64,000 bases of DNA, from contig NZ_CP118527.1 of the NCBI RefSeq assembly GCF_028885415.1, forward strand, positions 8,990,001-9,054,000, in the 5' to 3' direction. Numbering within the stretch: position 1 is the stretch's first letter; every line of letters begins with the position of its first letter. Positions 15,657 through 26,104 of this stretch are shown here, one piece after another. The position numbers and the translations under genes were made by a program. The notes under the pieces are model-generated. The model did no database searches. It had not been told where the DNA came from and saw only the letters and a list, made by a program, of their open reading frames with translations. The DNA is from Streptomyces coeruleorubidus (GTDB lineage Bacteria > Actinomycetota > Actinomycetes > Streptomycetales > Streptomycetaceae).

Positions 15657-18053
15657 TCACATCCCGTCGAGCAGTTCCAGCTCCGCCCAGATCGTCTTGC
15701 CCTCGGCGGTGTGCCTGCTGCCCCAGCGCTGCGTGAGCTGGGCGACCAGCAGCAGACCGCGGCCCCCCTCGTCCCAGGTCTTGGCGCGGCGCAGGTGCGG
15801 CGCCGTGTGGTTGGTGTCGGACACCTCGCAGATCAGCGTGGACGCGTCGTGGATCAGCCGCAGCCGGATGGGCGGGGCGCCGTAGCGGATGGCGTTGGTG
15901 ACCAGCTCGCTCACCACAAGCTCCGCGGTGAACGTGGCCTCGATCAGCCCCCAGCGGTCGAGCTGGTCGACGACCTGCTTGCGGATGGGGGCCACCAGCG
16001 CCGGGTCGGCGGGGATGTCCCAGGTCGCCACCTGGGAGGACGGCAGGCCGCGGGTGCGGGCCAGCAGCAGGGCCACGTCGTCGGCGGAGCCGCCCGGCGG
16101 GAGCAGGGCGTGCAGCACGCGGTCGCAGGTCTCGTCCAGGGAGTCGGAGGGAGCCGACAGGGCCTCGCGGAGCATCCGGTGGCTCGCGTCGACGTCCCGC
16201 TCGCGGCTCGCGAGCAGCCCGTCCGTGTGGAACGACAGGACGCTGCCCTCCCGCAGCTCCACCTCGGCGGACTCGAACGGCAGCCCCCCGACACCGAGCG
16301 GGGGACCGGAGGGCAGGTCGAGCTGCCGGGCCGGGCCGTCCGGCGGGACCAGCAGGGGCTGCGGGTGCCCGGCCCGGGCCAGGGTGCAGCGTCGCGACAC
16401 GGGGTCGTACACCGCGTACAGGCAGGTCGCGCCGACCTCCCCGGTGGCGGCGTCGCCGCCGGACTCCTGGGACAGCCGGACGACCAGGTCGTCGAGGTGG
16501 GTGAGCAGCTCGTCGGGGGCCAGGTCGATGTCGGCGAGGGTGCGGACGGCGGTGCGCAGCCGGCCCATGGTGGCCGAGGCCTGGATGCCGTGCCCGACGA
16601 CGTCGCCGACGACCATCGCGACGCGCATCCCGGACAGCGGGATCACGTCGAACCAGTCGCCGCCCACGCCGGAGCGGGTGGCGGGAAGGTAGCGGGAGGC
16701 CGCCTCCACCGCCGCGGTGCGCGGCAGTGTGCGGGGCAGCAGGCTGCGTTGCAGGGTGAGCGTCGTCTCGCGCTCGCGGGAGTAGCGGCGGGCGTTGTCG
16801 ATGCAGACGGCGGCCCGGGCCGTGACCTCCTCGGCCAGCAGCACGTCGTCGGCGGTGAAGGGCTCGGGGCGCCGGAAGCGGGTGAAGACCGCGACCCCGA
16901 GGGTCGAGCCCCTGGCCTGGAGCGGCACGGACATCGTGGAGTGGATGCCGTACTCGCGTACCCGCCGGAACCGGACCGGGTCCCAGGCCAGCCACTTCTC
17001 GAGGTCGCCGCCGTCCGCTCCGGAGGCCACGACCGCGTGACCGGCGATGAGCGAGGCGGCCTGCGGGGAGTCCTCCGGATAGACGTCCACCTGGCCCGGC
17101 TTGGCCACGGCCTCGGGGCTGCCCGGGTTGACCGACTGGTGGGCGGCCCGGCGCAGGCTCACCGGAGGGGTCGGCGGGCCGGCGGACTCGCCGCCGTGCT
17201 CCCGTGCGTCGAGCAGGTCGACGCTGACGAAGTCGGCGAGCGCCGGGACGCACACGTCCACCAGCTCCTGGGCCGTACGGGTGACGTCGAGGGTGGTGCC
17301 GATGCGCACGCTCGCCTCGTTGACCAGCTGGAGCCGCTCCCGTGACCGGTACTGGTCGCTGAAGTCGTGGGCGGTCACGCACACGCCGCGCACCCGCCCC
17401 GAGCCGTCGGTGAGCGGTGCGAGCCGGGCCAGCCAGGCGTGCGCGGCCCGGCTCTCGCCGCTGGCCTTCATGTACGTCTGCATGTCCTGCCGCCGGCCGG
17501 TACTCAGCACGCGGCGCAGGTACTCCTCGAGCTCCGCGTTCTGCGACCGGCTGCCGATGTCGGTGGGCCGCAGGCCCCGCAGCCGTTCGGCCGGCAGCCC
17601 GACGAGGTCCGCCATGGCGTCGTTGACGCCGCGCAGCCGCAGCCGCTCGTCGAAGATCATCGTGGCGCAGGGCGACTGCGTCAGGGCCGCCCGCACCAGG
17701 GGGTCGTCCGGCAGCTCCGGACGGGGAGCCTCGGGCGGGGACACGGCGAGCCACTCGGCCGTCTCCGGGCCGTCCGGCGGTCTGCGGTGGGCGAGCACCC
17801 ACGCGGAGACCGTGTGCCCGTCGCGGTGACGCAGCGTGAGCGTCCCGCTCCAGCGGGCGTCGGCGGGCACGGGCGGCGGTTCCGCTCCGTCGGCCAGCAG
17901 CTCGGCGGCCGGGCGGCCCAGGACCTCGGCGGCCGTGTGGCCCAGCAGACGGTGTGCGCCTTCGCTCCACTCGGTGAGCGTGCCGTCGGCGGCGATGACG
18001 GCACGGGCGGCCACGCCATCGTCGAACGGCTCGTCCGGGCTCATCGTCGCCAC
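15657..18053 (-). CDS. PAS-GAF-SpoIIE phosphatase with C-terminal HATPase kinase domain
   Basis: A 798-residue signalling protein. Two PAS domains (about 12-110 and 120-235), a GAF domain (about 240-410, TMSVPLQARGSTLGVAVF), a PP2C-type SpoIIE phosphatase (about 430-650; metal residues in GGDWFDVIPL, GDVVGHG, HTDGLLAS, SADDVALL) and an RsbW-like HATPase_c domain (about 665-798; ELVVSELVTNAIRYG, DEGGRGLLLVAQL). Such proteins dephosphorylate anti-anti-sigma factors while the kinase domain can act on the same partners, tuning stress or developmental sigma factors. Start GTG at 18053 or ATG at 18044. No anti-anti-sigma partner gene is adjacent. Confidence 0.92.
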   Translation of the reverse strand: MATMSPDEPFDDGVAARAVIAADGTLTEWSEGAHRLLGHTAAEVLGRPAAELLADGAEPPPVPADARWSGTLTLRHRDGHTVSAWVLAHRRPPDGPETAEWLAVSPPEAPRPELPDDPLVRAALTQSPCATMIFDERLRLRGVNDAMADLVGLPAERLRGLRPTDIGSRSQNAELEEYLRRVLSTGRRQDMQTYMKASGESRAAHAWLARLAPLTDGSGRVRGVCVTAHDFSDQYRSRERLQLVNEASVRIGTTLDVTRTAQELVDVCVPALADFVSVDLLDAREHGGESAGPPTPPVSLRRAAHQSVNPGSPEAVAKPGQVDVYPEDSPQAASLIAGHAVVASGADGGDLEKWLAWDPVRFRRVREYGIHSTMSVPLQARGSTLGVAVFTRFRRPEPFTADDVLLAEEVTARAAVCIDNARRYSRERETTLTLQRSLLPRTLPRTAAVEAASRYLPATRSGVGGDWFDVIPLSGMRVAMVVGDVVGHGIQASATMGRLRTAVRTLADIDLAPDELLTHLDDLVVRLSQESGGDAATGEVGATCLYAVYDPVSRRCTLARAGHPQPLLVPPDGPARQLDLPSGPPLGVGGLPFESAEVELREGSVLSFHTDGLLASRERDVDASHRMLREALSAPSDSLDETCDRVLHALLPPGGSADDVALLLARTRGLPSSQVATWDIPADPALVAPIRKQVVDQLDRWGLIEATFTAELVVSELVTNAIRYGAPPIRLRLIHDASTLICEVSDTNHTAPHLRRAKTWDEGGRGLLLVAQLTQRWGSRHTAEGKTIWAELELLDGM

Positions 18054-18301
18054 TCCATACGGACACTCACAGTGATCAGGGAGGTCGCTTGAGTTCCAGC
18101 CTAGTCCGTGGGCGCCCGACGTGGACCGGTAACCCCTGTGCCGCCCGGCCGAGCACGGTCAAGGCGCAATTCCGGCCGATGTGACGCCCGGGACAGAACG
18201 ACGCCGCCGCACCCTTGACGGCCCTGTGTGACACCTCGACAGAATCTGTTTGTTCACGATGAGTTGTGAGTACTTCTGGGCCCTGATGAGGGAGAGCCGC
18301 C

Positions 18302-21300
18302 ATGTCGGTCACGCGTAGATCGGTCCTGCTCGCCTCCGCCGCCGCGCCCGCGGCCGGAACACTGCTGGGCGCCCCGGAGGCGTGGGCCGCGGAGGTGGCG
18401 CGCGGCGCGTCCGGCCGCCGCACCGTCCCCCTGCGCGACGGCTGGCGCTTCGCGCTGGTCAACCCGGGCGGGCTCACCGACCCGACCGGCGCCTATGCCG
18501 ACGCCCACCTTCCCGGACACGACGACTCCGGATGGCGCGAGATCGCCGTCCCGCACGACTGGAGCATCGAGCAGACCCCCACCACCGAGCACGGCACCAC
18601 CAGCGGCACCGGCTTCCTCCCCGGCGGCCTCGGCTGGTACCGCCTCGCCTTCACCCTGCCGTCCGCCCTCGCCGGCAAGCGGATCTCGGTGGAGTTCGAC
18701 GGCGTCTACATGGACTCCTCCGTCTTCTGCAACGGCAAGGAGGCCGGCCGCCACCCCTACGGCTACACCGGCTTCGCGCTCGACCTCACCGACCTGGTGC
18801 ACACCGACGGCACCACCGAGAACGTGCTCGCGGTCAAGGTCCAGAACCGGCTCCCCAGCAGCCGCTGGTACTCGGGCAGCGGCATCTACCGCGAGGCCCG
18901 CCTGGTGATCACCGAGCCGGTGCACGTGGCCCGCTGGGGCACCCGCGTCACCACACCCCAGATCTCCGCCGAGCGGGCCGTCGTACGGGTCGACACCTCG
19001 GTCGTCAACGCGTCGGGCGCGGGCGCCGGCGTCGAGGTCGTCTCCCGGATCGTCGATCCGAAGGGCCGGACGGTCGCCCGTACCTCCTCCACGGCCGCCG
19101 TCACCGGCGAGAGGACCGAGACCCACGAACTCACCGTCCGGCGCCCCGAGCTGTGGGACATCGCGGCCCCCCACCGCTACATGCTGCACACCGAACTGCG
19201 CGTCGGCGGCAGGATCACCGACACCTACCGCACGCCCTTCGGCTTCCGCACCTTCCGCTTCGACCCGGACGAGGGCTTCTTCCTCAACGGCACCCACCAC
19301 AAGCTCAAGGGCGTCGACCTCCACCACGACCTGGGCGCGCTCGGCGCCGCCGTCAGCGTCGACGCGGTCCGCCGCCAGATGGAGATCATGCGGTCCATGG
19401 GCGTCAACGCCCTGCGCACCTCCCACAACCCGCCCGCGCCAGAGGTGATCCAGGTCTGCGAGGAGATGGGCGTCGTCATGCTGGTGGAGGCGTTCGACTG
19501 CTGGCGCACCGGGAAGAACCGGTACGACTACGGCCGGTTCTTCGACGAGTGGTGCGAGAAGGACACCACCGAGATGGTGCTGGCGGCCCGCAACTCGCCC
19601 GCCGTGCTGATGTGGTCCATCGGCAACGAGGTCCCCGACTCCACCTCCACCGCCGGCCTCGCCATGGCCGACCGGATCATCACCGCGATCAAGGCCGCCG
19701 ACGACACCCGCCCGCTGGTCATCGGCTCCGACAAGTACCGCCGCCTCCCCGCCAAGGGCTCCGCGGCCGACCTGATGCTGGCCAAGCTGGACGGCCTCGG
19801 CCTCAACTACAACACCGCCAAGTCGGTGGACCAGCTGCACGCCGCCTACCCGCACCTCTTCCTCTTCGAGTCCGAATCCTCGTCCGAGACCTCGACCCGG
19901 GGCGAGTACCAGGAGCCCGAACACCTCAACACCGGCGAGAACTACACGCCGGGAAGGCGCGGCACCTCCTCCTACGACAACAACCTCGCCTCCTGGACCA
20001 TGAGCGGCGAGTACGGCCACAAGAAGGACCGGGACCGCAAGTGGTTCACCGGGCAGTTCCTGTGGTCGGGCATCGACTACATCGGCGAGCCCACGCCGTA
20101 CGACGTCTTCCCGGTCAAGGCGTCCTTCTTCGGCGCGGTCGACACCGCGGGCTTCCCCAAGGACATGTACTACCTGTTCCAGAGCCAGTGGACCGACAAG
20201 CCGATGGTCCACCTGCTGCCGATGACCTGGAACCACGCCGAGGGCGACACGGTCGAGGTCTGGGCGTACGCCAACGTCGACACCGTCGAGCTGTTCCTCA
20301 ACGGAAAGTCCCTGGGCGTACGGCGGTTCGACACCAAGAAGACCGTCGACGGCCGCACGTACCTGGAGACGACCGAGGCGACCGGCGACGACAAGAACTT
20401 CACCGACGGCCCCTATCCCGGCAGCTACACCAGCCCCAACGGCAGCGCCGGCAAGCTCCACCTGACCTGGAAGGTGCCCTACCGGCCGGGCGAGCTGAAG
20501 GCCGTCGCGCGGCGGGACGGCAAGGTGGTGGCCACCGACGTGCTGCGCACCGCCGGCGCCCCGCACGCGATACGTCTGACTGCGGACCGCAAGTCCCTGG
20601 CCGCGGACGGGCGTTCGCTGGTCTTCGTGACCGCCGAGGTGGTCGACCGGCGCGGTGTGGTGGTGCCCGACGCGGAGCACCTGCTCTCCTTCGAGGTGGC
20701 GGGCGGCTCCCTCGCCGGGCTCGACAACGGCCGCCAGGAGAGCGCCGAGCGCTACCAGGCGAGCACCCGCACCGCCTTCCACGGCAAGGCCCTCGCCATC
20801 GTCCGCTCCGGCACGAAGGCGGGGACGGTGAAGGTGACCGCCCGCGCCGACGGCCTGCGCGCCGGCACGGCGACCGTCCGCGCCACCCGGGCGGGGGACC
20901 GGGCCGAGACCGCCCCGCCCGCTTTCCGGCCGGAGCACCCCGCGCCCCTCGACTACCCGCATGCGGACGCCAGTTACTCCGGCCGCCCGGACACCCTGCC
21001 CGCCGCCATGCTCGACGGCGATCCGGCCACCGGCTGGTCCAACGGTTTCTACAAGCAGGCCACGGCCCTGCTGCCCGCCTTCGACGGGGCCCGTACCGAG
21101 GACTGGGTCACGGTCGACCACGGACGCACCCGCGGCTTCGACCGGGTGGACGTCTCCTTCACCGTGGACGCCACGCACAGCCTGCCCGCGGCGATCGAGG
21201 TGGCGGTGTGGGACGGCCGGGCGTGGCGGGCCGTGGAGGACACGGCGATCGACTGGGCCACCGCCTCCGACACCCCGACGGTGATCACCTTCAAGGCCGT

Positions 21301-21397
21301 GCGCGGCTCCCGGATCCGGCTCACGATGACGAGCCGCCACCCCGACGAGGCCCGGGGTGCCCTGCGCATCAGCCGGCTGGAGACCCCGGCCGCCTGA
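18302..21397 (+). CDS. Secreted GH2 beta-galactosidase/beta-glucuronidase-like enzyme
   Basis: A 1031-residue glycosidase. The N-terminus [20 protein letters not shown], ending near AWAAE, is a Tat-like signal. Sugar-binding jelly roll (about 40-200, [18 protein letters not shown]), Ig-like domain, then the TIM barrel: RTSHNPP, acid/base Glu in [10 protein letters not shown] (about residue 443) and nucleophile in [16 protein letters not shown] (about Glu525). A DUF4982-like Ig domain ([20 protein letters not shown]), further Ig domains and a C-terminal F5/8-type carbohydrate-binding domain (about 880-1031, [11 protein letters not shown]) follow. Probably releases beta-linked galactose or uronic acid from plant polysaccharides. 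The next gene is a cellulase. Confidence 0.92.
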   Translation: MSVTRRSVLLASAAAPAAGTLLGAPEAWAAEVARGASGRRTVPLRDGWRFALVNPGGLTDPTGAYADAHLPGHDDSGWREIAVPHDWSIEQTPTTEHGTTSGTGFLPGGLGWYRLAFTLPSALAGKRISVEFDGVYMDSSVFCNGKEAGRHPYGYTGFALDLTDLVHTDGTTENVLAVKVQNRLPSSRWYSGSGIYREARLVITEPVHVARWGTRVTTPQISAERAVVRVDTSVVNASGAGAGVEVVSRIVDPKGRTVARTSSTAAVTGERTETHELTVRRPELWDIAAPHRYMLHTELRVGGRITDTYRTPFGFRTFRFDPDEGFFLNGTHHKLKGVDLHHDLGALGAAVSVDAVRRQMEIMRSMGVNALRTSHNPPAPEVIQVCEEMGVVMLVEAFDCWRTGKNRYDYGRFFDEWCEKDTTEMVLAARNSPAVLMWSIGNEVPDSTSTAGLAMADRIITAIKAADDTRPLVIGSDKYRRLPAKGSAADLMLAKLDGLGLNYNTAKSVDQLHAAYPHLFLFESESSSETSTRGEYQEPEHLNTGENYTPGRRGTSSYDNNLASWTMSGEYGHKKDRDRKWFTGQFLWSGIDYIGEPTPYDVFPVKASFFGAVDTAGFPKDMYYLFQSQWTDKPMVHLLPMTWNHAEGDTVEVWAYANVDTVELFLNGKSLGVRRFDTKKTVDGRTYLETTEATGDDKNFTDGPYPGSYTSPNGSAGKLHLTWKVPYRPGELKAVARRDGKVVATDVLRTAGAPHAIRLTADRKSLAADGRSLVFVTAEVVDRRGVVVPDAEHLLSFEVAGGSLAGLDNGRQESAERYQASTRTAFHGKALAIVRSGTKAGTVKVTARADGLRAGTATVRATRAGDRAETAPPAFRPEHPAPLDYPHADASYSGRPDTLPAAMLDGDPATGWSNGFYKQATALLPAFDGARTEDWVTVDHGRTRGFDRVDVSFTVDATHSLPAAIEVAVWDGRAWRAVEDTAIDWATASDTPTVITFKAVRGSRIRLTMTSRHPDEARGALRISRLETPAA

Positions 21398-21498
21398 GCC
21401 CCCGGGCACGACGGTCCGGGCGGGCGGCGAACAGGCAGTCCCGTCCGGACCGTTGACGTGGCGTCACATCAGCCACAACCATGGCGTGCATCCGCATC

Positions 21499-21512
21499 TG
21501 GGAGCGCTCCCA
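21499..21512. promoter_or_regulatory. CebR box (cellobiose-responsive operator)
   Basis: TGGGAGCGCTCCCA, a perfect match to the Streptomyces CebR repressor consensus, 39 bases before the GH9 start. It predicts repression relieved by cello-oligosaccharides. Confidence 0.92.
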
Positions 21513-21551
21513 CGCCGAGCGCCACCCGCACCTCCCCAGAGGAGCCCAGAC

Positions 21552-23795
21552 GTGAAACGACGCAGAACCGTCCTGTTGTCCCTGACGGCCCTCCTGGCGA
21601 CCGCGCTCACCGCGCTGCCCTCCGCACCGGCCGGGGCCGAAGAGACCGAGCAGGTCAGGAACGGCACCTTCGACACGACCATGGACCCGTGGTGGGCGAC
21701 CAGCAACGTCACCGCGGGTCTGTCCGACGGCCGGCTCTGCGCCGACGTCCCCGGCGGCACCACCAACCGCTGGGACGCCGCAGTCGGGCAGAACGACATC
21801 ACCCTGGTCAAGGGCGAGTCGTACCGCTTCTCCTTCAGCGCGGCCGGCACGCCCGCGGGACACGTCGTGCGGGCGATCGTGGGCCTGTCGGTGTCGCCCT
21901 ACGACACCTACCACGAGGTGACACCGCAGCTCAGCGTCTCCGGCGACACCTACTCCTACACCTTCACCTCGCCCGTGGACACCGCCCAGGGCCAGGTCGC
22001 CTTCCAGCTCGGCGGCAGCGCGGACCCGTGGCGCTTGTGCATGGACGACGTCTCGCTGCTCGGCGGGGTGGCGCCCGAGCCGTACGAGCCCGACACCGGG
22101 CCCCGGGTCCGCGTCAACCAGGTCGCCTATCTGCCCGCCGGGCCGAAGAACGCCACCCTGGTCACCGACGCCACGGCGAAACTGCCCTGGCAGCTGAAGA
22201 CCTCCGACGGAACGGTGGTCGCCCGGGGCACGACCGTGCCGCGCGGCGTCGACGCCTCCTCCGGGCAGAACGTCCACACGATCGACTTCGGCGCGTACCG
22301 CAAGAAGAACACGGGTCTCACACTCGTCGCCGACGGCGAGACCAGCCGACCCTTCGACATCGACGCGAGCGCCTACGAGCGGCTCCGGGTGGACTCGGCG
22401 AAGTACTACTACACCCAGCGCAGCGGCATCGCGATACGCGAGGACCTGCGCCCCGGCTACGGCCGCCCGGCCGGGCACGTGGGCGTGGCACCCAACAAGG
22501 GCGACACCGCCGTGCCGTGCCAGCCCGGCGTCTGCGACTACACCCTGGACGTCAGCGGCGGCTGGTACGACGCCGGCGACCACGGCAAGTACGTCGTCAA
22601 CGGCGGCATCTCCACCTGGGAGGTGCTGAGCACCCACGAACGCGCGCTGCACGCCCGCACCGGCGACGCCGGCAAGCTCGGCGACGGCACGCTCGCCGTC
22701 CCCGAGAGCGGCAACAAGGTTCCCGACATCCTCGACGAGGCCCGCTGGGAGCTGGAGTTCCTGCTCAGGATGCAGGTGCCCGACGACAAGCCGCTGGCCG
22801 GCATGGCCCACCACAAGATGCACGACGAGCAGTGGACCGGGCTGCCGCTGCTGCCCAGTGACGACCCGCAGAAGCGCGAACTGCACCCGCCGTCCACCGC
22901 GGCCACCCTGAACCTCGCGGCCACGGCCGCACAGGCGGCCCGCCTCTACCGGCCCTACGACAAGGCGTTCGCCGACAGGGCGCTGGCAGCCGCCCGCAAG
23001 GCCTGGTCGGCGGCGCTCGCCCACCCCGACCGCCACGCCTCCGAGAGCGACGGCATCGGCGGCGGCGCCTACCCCGACAGCGACGTCACCGACGACTTCT
23101 ACTGGGCGGCGGCCGAGCTGTACCTCAGCACGGGGGAGAAGCGGTTCGCGGAGTACGTCCTGAAGTCGCCGGTCCACAATGCCGACATCTTCGGCCCGCT
23201 CGGCTTCGACTGGGCACGCACGGCCGCGGCGGGACGGCTCGACCTCGCCACGGTGCCGAACAAGCTGCCCGGCCGGGACAAGGTCCGCCGGTCCGTCGTC
23301 CAGGGCGCCGACCGCTACCTGGCCACGCTGAAGGCACACCCCTACGGCATGCCGTACGCGCCGGACGGCAACAAGTACGACTGGGGCTCCACCCACCAGA
23401 TCCTCAACAACGCCGTCGTCCTCGCCACCGCGTACGACATCACCGGCGCCACGAAGTACCGGGACGGCGCGCTCCAGAGCATGGACTACATCCTGGGCCG
23501 CAACGCGCTGAACATCTCCTACGTCACCGGCTACGGCGAGGTCAGCGCCCAGAACCAGCACAGCCGCTGGTACGCCCGCCAGCTCGACCCGAACCTGCCG
23601 AACCCGCCGAAGGGCACCCTCGCGGGCGGACCGAACTCGAGCATCCAGGACCCCTACGCACAGAGCAAACTCCAGGGCTGTGTCGGCCAGTTCTGCTACA
23701 TCGACGACATCCAGTCCTGGTCGACCAACGAGCACACGATCAACTGGAACGCCGCCCTGACCCGCATGGCCGCCTTCGTGGCGGACCAGGGGTAG
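21552..23795 (+). CDS. Secreted GH9 cellulase with CBM4/9 and Ig-like domains
   Basis: A 747-residue secreted enzyme. Signal peptide [20 protein letters not shown] ending near AGAEE; a CBM4/9-type carbohydrate-binding module (about 33-170, [14 protein letters not shown]); a CelD-N Ig-like domain (about 180-275, [20 protein letters not shown]); and the GH9 barrel (about 285-745). Catalytic Asp340/Asp343 lie in [11 protein letters not shown], the substrate-binding His in [11 protein letters not shown] and the acid Glu727 in [11 protein letters not shown]. It should be an endo- or processive cellulase. GTG at 21552 has GAGGAG upstream. Control by CebR is predicted from the perfect operator. Confidence 0.95.
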   Translation: MKRRRTVLLSLTALLATALTALPSAPAGAEETEQVRNGTFDTTMDPWWATSNVTAGLSDGRLCADVPGGTTNRWDAAVGQNDITLVKGESYRFSFSAAGTPAGHVVRAIVGLSVSPYDTYHEVTPQLSVSGDTYSYTFTSPVDTAQGQVAFQLGGSADPWRLCMDDVSLLGGVAPEPYEPDTGPRVRVNQVAYLPAGPKNATLVTDATAKLPWQLKTSDGTVVARGTTVPRGVDASSGQNVHTIDFGAYRKKNTGLTLVADGETSRPFDIDASAYERLRVDSAKYYYTQRSGIAIREDLRPGYGRPAGHVGVAPNKGDTAVPCQPGVCDYTLDVSGGWYDAGDHGKYVVNGGISTWEVLSTHERALHARTGDAGKLGDGTLAVPESGNKVPDILDEARWELEFLLRMQVPDDKPLAGMAHHKMHDEQWTGLPLLPSDDPQKRELHPPSTAATLNLAATAAQAARLYRPYDKAFADRALAAARKAWSAALAHPDRHASESDGIGGGAYPDSDVTDDFYWAAAELYLSTGEKRFAEYVLKSPVHNADIFGPLGFDWARTAAAGRLDLATVPNKLPGRDKVRRSVVQGADRYLATLKAHPYGMPYAPDGNKYDWGSTHQILNNAVVLATAYDITGATKYRDGALQSMDYILGRNALNISYVTGYGEVSAQNQHSRWYARQLDPNLPNPPKGTLAGGPNSSIQDPYAQSKLQGCVGQFCYIDDIQSWSTNEHTINWNAALTRMAAFVADQG

Positions 23796-23812
23796 CGAGG
23801 GGATGAGCCCGC

Positions 23813-23855
23813 CGCGTGCCGGGGGAGTCCACCGACAGGACGCCCCCGGCACGCG
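23813..23855. terminator. Hairpin terminator after the GH9 gene
   Basis: Perfect 13-bp stem CGCGTGCCGGGGG / CCCCCGGCACGCG with a 17-base loop, 18 bases after the stop codon. It separates the cellulase from the downstream hydrolase. Confidence 0.8.
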
Positions 23856-23859
23856 CGCG

Positions 23860-23865
23860 TAGCCT
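23860..23865 (+). promoter_or_regulatory. -10 box of a probable leaderless transcript
   Basis: TAGCCT followed by exactly 6 bases and the ATG at 23872, without a ribosome-binding site. Confidence 0.5.
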
Positions 23866-23871
23866 GGTGTC

Positions 23872-24663
23872 ATGCCAGCGGTGCGGGTCGACGGCATCGA
23901 GGTCGCCTACGACCGGGTGGGCCAGGGCCCGCCCCTCGTGCTCGCGCACGGCGCCACGACGGACGCCCGCCTGTTCCGTCCGCAGGCCGAGGACCTGGCC
24001 GACGAGTTCACCGTCGTCGCCTGGGACGAACCGGGTGCGGGCCGCTCCTCCGACGTACCGCCGTCCTTCACGCTGGCCGACTACGCCCGCTGTCTGGCGG
24101 CCGTCATCGAGGACGTGGATCTAGGCCCGGCGCATGTCCTCGGCCTGTCCTGGGGCGGGACTGTCGTACTGGAGCTCTACCGGCACCACCCCGAGCTCGT
24201 CCGGACGCTGCTCCTCGTGGACACCTACGCGGGCTGGAAAGGCTCGCTGCCTCCGGCGGAGGTGCGGTCGCGGGTCGAGGGGGCGGAGCGGATGCTCGCG
24301 GTCCCGGACGAGGAGTTCGCACCGACCATGCCCGGCCTGTTCGCCGGGCGGCCACCGGCCGAAGTCGTCCGCCTGCTGTCCGTGATGTCCGCCGACACCC
24401 GGCCCCGGAGCATGCGGACGGAACTCACCATCATGGCCGAGGCCGACCAGCGCGACCTGCTGCCCAGGATCACGGTGCCGACCCTGCTGCTGTGGGGCGA
24501 GCTCGACACCCGCTCGCCGGTGGACCTCGTCGCCCGTCCGCTCCTGGAGGCGATCCCGGAGGCCACCCTGGTCGTGCTGCCCGGCACCGGGCACCTCAGC
24601 AACATCGAGGCTCCGGAGCCGTTCAACCGGACTGTCCGGGAGTTCTGTCGGGCCCACTCCTGA
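23872..24663 (+). CDS. Alpha/beta-hydrolase
   Basis: A 263-residue alpha/beta-hydrolase. HGATTDARLF forms the oxyanion region, GLSWGG the nucleophile elbow with Ser, LLLWGELDTRSP the acid Asp and GTGHLSNIEAP the catalytic His, so the triad is complete. WDEPGAGRSSD is the usual DxPGxGxS loop. The nearest general types are esterases and lactonases of the 3-oxoadipate enol-lactonase style, but no aromatic-degradation genes accompany it, so the substrate is unknown. Its 3' end overlaps the convergent cytochrome b gene by 41 bases. Confidence 0.88.
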   Translation: MPAVRVDGIEVAYDRVGQGPPLVLAHGATTDARLFRPQAEDLADEFTVVAWDEPGAGRSSDVPPSFTLADYARCLAAVIEDVDLGPAHVLGLSWGGTVVLELYRHHPELVRTLLLVDTYAGWKGSLPPAEVRSRVEGAERMLAVPDEEFAPTMPGLFAGRPPAEVVRLLSVMSADTRPRSMRTELTIMAEADQRDLLPRITVPTLLLWGELDTRSPVDLVARPLLEAIPEATLVVLPGTGHLSNIEAPEPFNRTVREFCRAHS

Positions 24664-26104
24664 GCACGAGTTCCGCAGGCCGCTCATGGGCGGTCAGGGT
24701 GTGCAACCGGGCCTGGTCGAGCGGCTCGTGCACCTCGACGTACTCGCCGTGCGGCAGCCGCTTGATCACGCCGGTGGCCCGGCCGTGCAACACCAGCTCC
24801 CGGTCGCGTAGCTGCAGCCCCAGGCAGATCCGCCGGGTGACGACGAAGACGACCGCCGGGACGACGAACATCGCGATCCGCACCGCCCAGGTCACCGTGT
24901 TGATCGACAGATGGAAGCGGGTCGCCACGATGTCGTTGCCGCCGCCCGCCAGCAGCACCAGGTAGAGGCTGATCCAGGCCGCCCCGATCGCCGTGCGGAC
25001 CGGGCGGTTGCGCGGCCGGTCCAGCAGATGGTGCTCGTGCCTGTCCCCGGTGAACCTGGCCTCCAGGAACGGGTACACGCCGATGAACAGCAGCAGCAGC
25101 GGGAACACCACGATCGGGATGAACACGCCCAGCACCAGCGTGTGGCCCCACAGTGTGATCTCCCAGCCGGGCATGATCCGCACCAGTCCCTCGGCGAAAC
25201 CGAGGTACCAGTCGGGCTGGGCGCCCGTGGACACCTGGTCGGCGCGGTAGGGGCCGTACGACCATACCGGGTTGATCGTCGCCACCGCCGCCATCAGCGT
25301 GAGCACTCCGAACACCAGGAAGAAGAAGCCGCCCGCCTTCGCCAGGTACACCGGCATGAAGGGCGCGCCCACGACGTTGCGTTCGGTGCGCCCGGGGCCC
25401 GCGAACTGGGTGTGCTTGTGGTACACGACCAGCAGCACGTGGACGACGATCAGCGCCGCCATGACCCCGGGGATCAGCAGGACGTGCAGCGAGTAGAAGC
25501 GGGCCACGATGTCGTCGCCGGGGAACTCGCCGCCGAACAGGAACATCGCCAGGTACGTCCCCACGATCGGCACCGACAGCAGCGCGCCGTGCACGAACCT
25601 CAGGCCCGTGCCCGACAGCAGGTCGTCCGGCAGCGAGTAGCCGAACAGGCCCTCGAACAGGCCGAGGAAGAGCAGCAGCCAGCCGAACAGCCAGTTGACC
25701 TCCCGCGGCTTGCGGAACGAGCCCGTGAAGAAGTGCCGCATCATGTGCGTCAGCATCCCGGCGACGAAGACCAGCGCCGCCCAGTGGTGCATCTGCCGGA
25801 TCAGCAGCCCGCCGCGCACGTCGAAGCTGATGTCCAGCGTGGAGGCGTACGCCTCGGACATGCGCACGCCGTTCAGCGGCGTGTAACTCCCCTGGTACGT
25901 CACCTCGTTCATCGACGGATGGAAGAACAGCGTCAGATACACGCCGGTGAGGACCAGCACCACGAAGCTGTACAGGCAGATCTCGCCGAGCAGGAAGGAC
26001 CAGTGGTCGGGGAACACCTTGCGCAGGTACTTCCGGCCGAGCGTGTGGGTGCCGAGCCGGCCGTCGAACCAGTCCGCGAGCCGCTCGCCGCGTCCGGGGC
26101 TCAC
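24623..26104 (-). CDS. Orphan cytochrome b subunit (QcrB-like)
   Basis: A 493-residue membrane protein of the actinobacterial bc1 cytochrome b family. The four haem-ligand histidines are visible in RQMHHWAALVF, MLTHMMRHFFTG, FYSLHVLLIPG and VVHVLLVVYHK. GAQPDWYLGFAEG is the actinobacterial PDWY (PEWY) quinol-oxidation motif. Usual QcrB proteins lie in a ctaE-qcrCAB operon; here neither the Rieske (QcrA) nor cytochrome cc (QcrC) gene is present, so this is a second, orphan copy. Its GTG start at 26104 overlaps the ECF41 sigma stop in a GTGA, implying translational coupling. Confidence 0.92.
   Translation of the reverse strand: MSPGRGERLADWFDGRLGTHTLGRKYLRKVFPDHWSFLLGEICLYSFVVLVLTGVYLTLFFHPSMNEVTYQGSYTPLNGVRMSEAYASTLDISFDVRGGLLIRQMHHWAALVFVAGMLTHMMRHFFTGSFRKPREVNWLFGWLLLFLGLFEGLFGYSLPDDLLSGTGLRFVHGALLSVPIVGTYLAMFLFGGEFPGDDIVARFYSLHVLLIPGVMAALIVVHVLLVVYHKHTQFAGPGRTERNVVGAPFMPVYLAKAGGFFFLVFGVLTLMAAVATINPVWSYGPYRADQVSTGAQPDWYLGFAEGLVRIMPGWEITLWGHTLVLGVFIPIVVFPLLLLFIGVYPFLEARFTGDRHEHHLLDRPRNRPVRTAIGAAWISLYLVLLAGGGNDIVATRFHLSINTVTWAVRIAMFVVPAVVFVVTRRICLGLQLRDRELVLHGRATGVIKRLPHGEYVEVHEPLDQARLHTLTAHERPAELVLRSGPDRTPGQSG

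Noticed and set aside
18254..21409. Minus-strand open frame of 1051 codons
   Set aside because: Mirror frame of the GH2 gene; Val/Gly/Asp-rich shadow.
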